Translations under genes and position numbers: made by a program
In this document: piece after piece, positions 6,832 to 11,307 of the stretch
How positions within the stretch are numbered: the stretch's first letter is position 1
Layout: every line of letters starts with the position of its first letter
Notes under the pieces: generated by a model
The model's database searches: none
Seen by the model: the letters and a program-made list of their open reading frames with translations, nothing else
Told to the model about the DNA's origin: nothing
Source of the DNA: an uncultured Allomuricauda sp.
GTDB lineage: Bacteria; Bacteroidota; Bacteroidia; Flavobacteriales; Flavobacteriaceae
Direction: 5' to 3'
DNA length: 11,307 bases
Assembly: GCA_937911965.1 (NCBI GenBank)
Contig: CALDPL010000318.1
Location: 1 to 11,307 of the forward strand

Positions 6832-8781
6832 GTGGTATTGTATAAGCAACTGTTGTCCATAATCGTTCTGCTCTGTTGTTCCTGCGGTCCTTCTGGCGTG
6901 GGTCCCCAATTGGAAAACGGTCGAACCATGGACAGCATCCAGGTTCATTACCTCAGGTCCAAGGACGGAGATCGATCCTTGGAGGAACGAACCAACTCGG
7001 TCAATAGGTCTTGGGCCCTTTTGGAGGGAAATTTGCGGGACAGCATCTTTGGCTATGTGCTGTACCAGAAATGTAGGTTGCATTTAAGTTCCAGGGAATA
7101 CGACAGTCTTCTGTACTACAATGATCTTTTTCAAAACCTTGGACCCCAATTCGATGACGATTACAATAAGGCCAGGCAGCACTATCTGATGGGATACTAC
7201 TTTTCGGGGATTGCCAAGGATTACGAAAAGGGATTCATGAATTTTAGCAAGTCCAGGGACTTCTATGGGATACTTAAGGATAGCATTTGGATCGGAAGAA
7301 ACCTGTTGAACATGGGGACCATTCAAAAGAACCAAAATGATTTTTTTGGAAGTAAGGAGACCCTGACCGAGGCCCTGCAGTATTTGAAGTCACCCGAGGA
7401 TGATGCGATCATTGCCCAATGTTACAACCTTTTGGCCACCGACCATAGGAAGTTGGCCAATTATGGGGACGCCGTCCTGTATTTCGACCGGGCCATAAAG
7501 AAGGCCGGTACCCCAGGGGAGAAACGGACCTTTGAGAACAATTTGGCGACCAGCCATATCGATGAAGGGCAGTATGTCAAGGCCATTGCCATCCTGGAAG
7601 AAATCAGGCGGGACAGCTCCTTGGACAAGGCTTCATCCAACTATGCCAGGATTCTGGACAATCTGAGTTACGCCAAATGGCTCAATGGGGACAAGAAGGA
7701 TCCAGCCACTTTTTTGGAAGCCTTGAAGATCAGGAAGGACAAAGGGGACCTTCGGGGTCAGCTTGCCAGTTATACGCATCTGGGGGAATTTTATGCCGCT
7801 GTCGATCCCCGTCGATCCAAATTATATTTTGATTCGGTGATCACTATTTCAAGGGAGGTGGGGATCCCCTTGGCAGAAAAGGATGTGATCGAATTTATGA
7901 TGGATCTTGATCCGGACGACATTGGATTGAGGGACCGCTATATTTTTTTGAGTGACAGCCTGTACCGGGAGGAACTCAAAGTGAAAACCCAGTTTGCCAA
8001 GTACAAATACGATGACATGCAACACAGGGAGTCGATCCTCAAGTTGGAAAAGGAGCAGGCAGAAAATGCCTTAAAGGCTTCCCAGACCAAGATCCGAACG
8101 TTAATCTCCATTTCCGTAATGGCACTTTTGGTATTGGGGACCGGCTTTGTCGGCTTCTATTTTAGGCAACGTGCCAAACGCCTTCTCGAAGAGAACCGGA
8201 TGGCCGGGTTGGAGGCCACACGGCAGACCGAGGCCGAGCTCTCCCGTAAGCTGCATGACAATTTTGGGGCCGGGCTCAACCAGGCCATGCTGATGGTGCA
8301 GGGGAAGAGCGATTCCGAGAAGGTCCTTGATGTCCTGGACAATCTCTATAAGCAGAGCAGAAATATTTCAAGGGAACTGAACGCAGTGGACACAGGGGCG
8401 AATTTTAAGGATGTCCTTATGGAAATGCTCCGCATGAAGACCCAACCGCCCACCAATTTGTTGCTCAAGGGGAACAAGGATGTGGATTGGGATGCCATGG
8501 ACCCGAACTCCAAGGAGGTTTTGTATAAGGTACTGCAGGAACTGATGATCAATATGGGCAAACACAGCAAGGCCAGCTTGGTCACGATCGGATTCAAAAA
8601 GGAGGACGGGAAGTTGAAGGTGGAGTATGCGGACAATGGAGTGGGGGCCACAGCGAGGGACCTTTTGGCCAAAAATGGCCTGCGGAATACGGAAAAGCGT
8701 ATTGGGGCCATAAAGGGAACCATTATTTTTGATTCCGGAAAGGATGGGGGCTTCAGGGCCAACATGGTCATTCCGTATTAA
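6832..8781 (+). CDS. TPR-containing membrane sensor histidine kinase
   Basis: The 649-residue product begins with a lipoprotein-like signal (LLSIIVLLCCSC, Cys at about residue 24). Residues about 60-410 are alpha-helical TPR-type repeats, for example LYYNDLFQNLGPQFDDDYN, IAQCYNLLATDHRKLANYGD and AVLYFDRAIKKAGTPGEK, and should be outside the cytoplasm. A coiled stretch (about 385-420) leads to one membrane segment at about 423-446. The kinase core has the HisKA_3-like site LSRKLHDNFGAGL (H475), an N-box QELMINMGKHSKAS (N574), YADNGVG (D601) and GLRNTEKRI (from G616) of the ATPase. It probably phosphorylates the response regulator 12 bp downstream. Start: an in-frame TAA at 6826-6828 excludes anything upstream; GTG 6832 is used, TTG 6838 is an equal alternative. 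Confidence 0.92.
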   Translation: MVLYKQLLSIIVLLCCSCGPSGVGPQLENGRTMDSIQVHYLRSKDGDRSLEERTNSVNRSWALLEGNLRDSIFGYVLYQKCRLHLSSREYDSLLYYNDLFQNLGPQFDDDYNKARQHYLMGYYFSGIAKDYEKGFMNFSKSRDFYGILKDSIWIGRNLLNMGTIQKNQNDFFGSKETLTEALQYLKSPEDDAIIAQCYNLLATDHRKLANYGDAVLYFDRAIKKAGTPGEKRTFENNLATSHIDEGQYVKAIAILEEIRRDSSLDKASSNYARILDNLSYAKWLNGDKKDPATFLEALKIRKDKGDLRGQLASYTHLGEFYAAVDPRRSKLYFDSVITISREVGIPLAEKDVIEFMMDLDPDDIGLRDRYIFLSDSLYREELKVKTQFAKYKYDDMQHRESILKLEKEQAENALKASQTKIRTLISISVMALLVLGTGFVGFYFRQRAKRLLEENRMAGLEATRQTEAELSRKLHDNFGAGLNQAMLMVQGKSDSEKVLDVLDNLYKQSRNISRELNAVDTGANFKDVLMEMLRMKTQPPTNLLLKGNKDVDWDAMDPNSKEVLYKVLQELMINMGKHSKASLVTIGFKKEDGKLKVEYADNGVGATARDLLAKNGLRNTEKRIGAIKGTIIFDSGKDGGFRANMVIPY

Positions 8782-8793
8782 AAATCATCTTCT

Positions 8794-9459
8794 ATGTTCA
8801 ACAAAGTTTTGGTGGTCGAGGATTTTCAAGATACCAAGTCGGGTATCGTTGAAATGCTTCGCAATGAATTAAACATAACGGAGATTCAAGAGGAACTGTA
8901 CTGTGACCAGGCCTATAACCGCTTGAAAGTGGCGCTGGCCCAGGGCGGGCCCTTTGAATTGCTGATCACCGACCTTATGTTCAAGGAAGATCATGTAAAG
9001 CAGCGATTGACCTCGGGACCGGAACTGATCCGGGCAGCCCGGGAAATACAGCCCGATTTAAGGATCATCGTGAATTCCATGGAGGACCATCCTGCAAAAA
9101 TCAATGCCCTGTTCAAAGAGGAGCACATTAATGCCTATGTCTGTAAGGGGCGCCAAGGGTTGTCCGAACTGATCAAGGCCATAGGGGAGGTGTTCCACAA
9201 CCGGACCTTTGTTTCCCCACAGATAAGCCTCAATGTCTCGGACAATGTTTTTGAACTGGATGAATTCGACATCACCATCCTCAAGGACCTTGCGGCCGGC
9301 CATACAAAAAAGGAAATCTCCGAACGCTTGAAGGAGCGCAACATTGTCCCAAACAGTGAGAGTACCATCGATAAAAGGATCGGGAAGTTGTTTGATGAAT
9401 TTCGGGTGAGGAACACCAATCAATTATTGGCCAAATTGATCCGCATGGAAGTCATTTGA
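8794..9459 (+). CDS. Response regulator with REC domain and LuxR-like HTH output
   Basis: The 221-residue protein has an N-terminal receiver domain (about 1-125): acidic pair E9-D10, phosphoacceptor D60 in LLITDLMF, the conserved Ser in VNSMED and Lys in YVCKGRQGL. The C-terminal part (about 150-221) contains a LuxR/NarL-like helix-turn-helix, FDITILKDLAAGHTKKEIS followed after a loop by STIDKRIGKLFDEFRVRN. The loop between the two core helices (ERLKERNIVPNSES) is several residues longer than the usual NarL turn. It lies 12 bp after the kinase stop codon in the same direction and is followed by a strong terminator, so the two should form one operon. It should bind DNA once phosphorylated by the kinase; its targets are unknown, the divergent membrane-protein/lipoprotein intergenic region being one candidate. 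Confidence 0.92.
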   Translation: MFNKVLVVEDFQDTKSGIVEMLRNELNITEIQEELYCDQAYNRLKVALAQGGPFELLITDLMFKEDHVKQRLTSGPELIRAAREIQPDLRIIVNSMEDHPAKINALFKEEHINAYVCKGRQGLSELIKAIGEVFHNRTFVSPQISLNVSDNVFELDEFDITILKDLAAGHTKKEISERLKERNIVPNSESTIDKRIGKLFDEFRVRNTNQLLAKLIRMEVI

Positions 9460-9492
9460 GCCTCTCTGACAGATATAGATCGTACAAAATTA

Positions 9493-9528
9493 AATCCCTT
9501 ACGGAATCCTGTAAGGGATTGTCTTTTT
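9493..9528 (+). terminator. Intrinsic terminator after the response regulator
   Basis: AATCCCTTAC (9493-9502) and GTAAGGGATT (9511-9520) form a perfect 10-bp stem with an 8-base loop, followed by GTCTTTTT. It starts 34 bp after the response regulator stop. The hairpin core also matches the palindrome near 11208 (see repeats). Confidence 0.85.
9497..9521. repeat. Left copy of a 25-bp palindromic sequence
   Basis: This 25-bp stretch, containing TTACGGAATCCTGTAAGG, aligns without gaps to 11208-11232 with 21 of 25 identical bases, in direct orientation. The two copies enclose the nuclease module. Here it forms the core of the response regulator terminator, so similarity may reflect a common terminator type and not an insertion boundary. 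Confidence 0.45.
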
Positions 9529-9547
9529 ATGGGCCTAAGTTTGGGGT

Positions 9548-9838
9548 GTCCATTATTTTTGGGACGTCATTTATATTGGCCAGCTTACCGAGGCGGAGGA
9601 GGGGGAGTCCACCAAATTGGTAAGCGGGGCCTTTGTAAATGCCCAGAGGAGAGCTATGGGATAAATGTGTGATATGGAAGAAAGACTCAGGGGCTATAAA
9701 CTTGTAAAGGCCATTTTGATGAAAAGGTTTTCTTCCATTGGCCCTGGAAGCAGGGGGAAGGGGAGTCGGAAATACTTCAAAAGGGCCCTGGACGACATGA
9801 ACAACTTTGAGGAGGAATTGAAGCGGAACCTGGACTGA
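9548..9838 (+). pseudogene. Decayed partial copy of the HsdR-N-like nuclease (C-terminal half)
   Basis: In one frame this stretch reads FWDVIYIGQLTEAEEGES then TKLVSGAF, which aligns residue by residue to FASKVFSGRFTEKVMGEF then TELVGRAY of the intact nuclease gene (about residues 194-219). A TAA at 9659-9661 interrupts it, then EERLRGYKLVKAIL matches EEELEGYGIVKAIL of that gene, and YFKRALDDMNN matches YFGVLLDDNN further on. The N-terminal catalytic domain is absent, about 30 residues of the linker are missing and the far C-terminus is unrelated. The part after the stop (ATG 9662 or 9674 to 9838) could still be made as a 54-58 residue peptide, but I favour a relic. Confidence 0.65.
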
Positions 9839-9907
9839 TTTTCCATTGGAGTTGCTCAATTTTCAGTTATCGAAACCTCAATCAATGTGAAACCAAAATA
9901 AATTTCC

Positions 9908-10960
9908 ATGGAGCTACAGAACCAATTGAAGGCCCTAGCCGATAAGGTGATCAAACTCAAGGGTCAGATTGAGACAGAAGAGTCTACCAAGCATGCCTTT
10001 GTACTCCCATTCATCAACTTGTTGGGATACGACACTTTTGACCCTACTGAAGTAGTCCCTGAGTTTACAGCAGATCTTGGTCTTAAAAAAGGGGAGAAGG
10101 TAGATTATGCCATTTTCCAGACTGGGGAGCCCATTATAATAATTGAATGTAAGAATTGGAAGGAGAAGCTCAATCCACACAATTCACAATTGTTTCGGTA
10201 TTTCCACACTACAAAGACCCGATTTTCATTGTTGACCAACGGTATTGAGTATCAATTTTTCACCGATTTGGTAGCTGCAAACAAAATGGATGAGAAACCT
10301 TTTTTGGAATTTGATATCACCCAATTAAAAGAAAATACGATCAATGAAATCGCAAAATTCCACAAATCCAAGTTCAATGTCGCTGAGATCGTGGACAATG
10401 CAAGTTCGTTAAAATACACAAAGGAAATAAAGAAGCTTATTTTGGACGAACTGCAGGCCCCATCCCATGATTTTGTGCGATTGTTCGCTTCCAAGGTTTT
10501 TTCCGGAAGATTTACTGAGAAGGTTATGGGAGAATTTACCGAATTGGTCGGCCGGGCCTATAATCAGACCATTAGTGACAGGGTGAATGACCGATTGAAG
10601 GCCGCATTGAGTAAAGAGGCTGAAAAACAGGGGGAAGAAGAAAAAGAACCTGAAAAGTTGAGCAAGATCTCCACTACTGAAGAAGAGCTGGAGGGCTATG
10701 GTATAGTGAAGGCCATTTTGAGGAGAAAACTTCCGATTGATCGTATTTTCCACCGGGACACCCAATCCTATTTTGGGGTGTTGTTGGATGACAACAATCG
10801 AAAACCCCTTTGCAGGCTCCACCTCAATGGGGGAAACAAATACTTGGGCATCATCGACAATAACAAGGAAGAAGTAAGACATTTGATCAATTCTGTGGAC
10901 GATATTTATCAATATCAAGATGAATTATTGGAAACAGTGGACTATTATGAAAAGGTATAA
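9908..10960 (+). CDS. HsdR N-terminal-like restriction endonuclease family protein (PD-(D/E)XK nuclease)
   Basis: The 350-residue product starts with a coiled helix (1-28), then a PD-(D/E)XK nuclease fold: VDYAIF (D66), PIIIIECKNWK (E80, K82) and a following QLFRYF (Q94, Y97-F98 region) matching the QxxxY element of the type I restriction HsdR N-terminal domain. The middle (about 160-240) is helical; a highly charged linker (about 240-265, many Glu/Lys) leads to a C-terminal domain from EEELEGYGIV (about 262) to the end, including RDTQSYFGVLLDDNN. Unlike HsdR (about 1000 residues) there is no helicase motor and no methylase or specificity gene is seen nearby, so it is a stand-alone putative nuclease, common in Bacteroidota and sometimes annotated as type I restriction endonuclease. 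DNA cleavage is inferred from the motif, not shown. Its end overlaps the following small gene by 14 bases. Confidence 0.88.
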   Translation: MELQNQLKALADKVIKLKGQIETEESTKHAFVLPFINLLGYDTFDPTEVVPEFTADLGLKKGEKVDYAIFQTGEPIIIIECKNWKEKLNPHNSQLFRYFHTTKTRFSLLTNGIEYQFFTDLVAANKMDEKPFLEFDITQLKENTINEIAKFHKSKFNVAEIVDNASSLKYTKEIKKLILDELQAPSHDFVRLFASKVFSGRFTEKVMGEFTELVGRAYNQTISDRVNDRLKAALSKEAEKQGEEEKEPEKLSKISTTEEELEGYGIVKAILRRKLPIDRIFHRDTQSYFGVLLDDNNRKPLCRLHLNGGNKYLGIIDNNKEEVRHLINSVDDIYQYQDELLETVDYYEKV

Positions 10961-11177
10961 GGTTGTTTTTGTTCTATTTCTTTATTTAATTTTTGCCGGT
11001 TTTACGGACCATCACAATGTGGGTGACAAGGTCTATGTCTGTATGGGCAAATCAAGCAAACGCTACCATTACAACCAAAAATGCAGGGGTCTTTCCAATT
11101 GTTCCACCAAAATCCATGAAATTACTTTGACCAGGGCAAAGGAAATGGGACGTACCCTTTGTGGATGGGAGAATTGA
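10947..11177 (+). CDS. Small secreted Cys/His-rich protein, possible metal binding
   Basis: The 76-residue protein begins with a signal peptide (MKRYKVVFVLFLYLIFAGF) and has a compact mature domain with VYVCMGKSSKRYHYNQKC, then RGLSNC and TLCGWEN. The pattern Cys, Tyr-His-Tyr, Cys-Arg-Gly-Leu, Cys and a final Cys occurs in a family of small exported proteins of Bacteroidota whose function is unknown; a zinc site or disulfides are plausible. The start ATG 10947 is 14 bases inside the nuclease gene in another frame, implying translational coupling. An ATG at 10920 in the same frame would add nine residues ahead of the signal peptide and is less likely. Confidence 0.75.
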   Translation: MKRYKVVFVLFLYLIFAGFTDHHNVGDKVYVCMGKSSKRYHYNQKCRGLSNCSTKIHEITLTRAKEMGRTLCGWEN

Positions 11178-11207
11178 TCGATGAAGTTTTATTTTCTTGT
11201 TCCCACC

Positions 11208-11232
11208 CCCTACGGAATTCCGTAAGGCATTG
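11208..11232. repeat. Right copy of the 25-bp palindromic sequence
   Basis: It contains the perfect palindrome TACGGAATTCCGTA (11211-11224) and matches 9497-9521 at 21 of 25 positions in direct orientation. It lies 31 bp after the small secreted protein. A hairpin could form here, but no T-run follows on the plus strand, so it is a weak terminator at best. Confidence 0.45.
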
Positions 11233-11307
11233 ATATGCAATTGTAATAGGTTTGAGTGAAATTTCAGAACGGTCCCTAAGGCAAAACAAGCTCTGTCCAT
11301 TGAAGTT

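Noticed and set aside
6349..7083. Minus-strand 244-codon open frame
   Set aside because: It runs antisense through the lipoprotein, the terminator and the kinase start, and has a His/Gln-rich composition typical of a shadow frame.
9527..9859. Minus-strand 110-codon open frame
   Set aside because: It is opposite the nuclease relic, whose plus-frame similarity to the intact gene explains the region better.
1..11307. tRNA genes, CRISPR arrays, insertion sequence transposases
   Set aside because: No cloverleaf-like stretch, no regularly spaced repeats and no transposase motif were seen on reading both strands; a covariance search was not possible.

Overview
The window reads as Bacteroidota DNA, most likely Flavobacteriia. 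The support is family-level: ribosomal proteins L22 and S3 of that type, an imelysin-like/MauG cytochrome c peroxidase, a cyclase-like AraC regulator, TPR-type histidine kinases behind lipoprotein signals, and few Shine-Dalgarno sequences. A closer genus assignment would be a guess.

The left 1.9 kb does not look like one continuous locus. Bases 1 to about 540 are the AT-rich minus-strand end of the S10 ribosomal operon: the last codons of rpsS, all of rplV and the start of rpsC. Bases about 541-1900 are the body of a di-heme cytochrome c peroxidase on the plus strand, lacking its extreme N-terminus and its second heme domain. From about 1900 on the sequence is richer in GC and begins inside an AraC-type regulator that has lost its N-terminal domain. 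Three genes are cut at two points, so assembly chimerism, or less likely real rearrangement, should be considered before neighbourhood is read across these points.

Bases 1900-6330 hold the AraC regulator, a covalent-flavin FAD oxidoreductase downstream of it with a short inverted repeat between them, a strong hairpin terminator, then on the minus strand an exported amidohydrolase and a single-pass membrane protein with a cytoplasmic N-terminal domain. A 12-bp direct repeat spaced by 33 bp lies upstream of the latter.

Bases 6598-9459 form a signalling cassette on the plus strand: a 53-residue acidic, proline-rich lipoprotein, an intrinsic terminator, a large TPR sensor kinase with its own lipoprotein-like signal, and a response regulator 12 bp further on. 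Position and terminator suggest that the little lipoprotein is made in excess over the kinase and may act with it; this is inference.

Bases 9497-11232 look like a small accessory module: a complete HsdR-N-like PD-(D/E)XK nuclease, overlapped by a secreted Cys/His-rich mini-protein, preceded by a decayed partial copy of the nuclease's C-terminal half, all lying between two similar 25-bp palindromic sequences. The module may be defence-related, but nothing in the sequence proves that.
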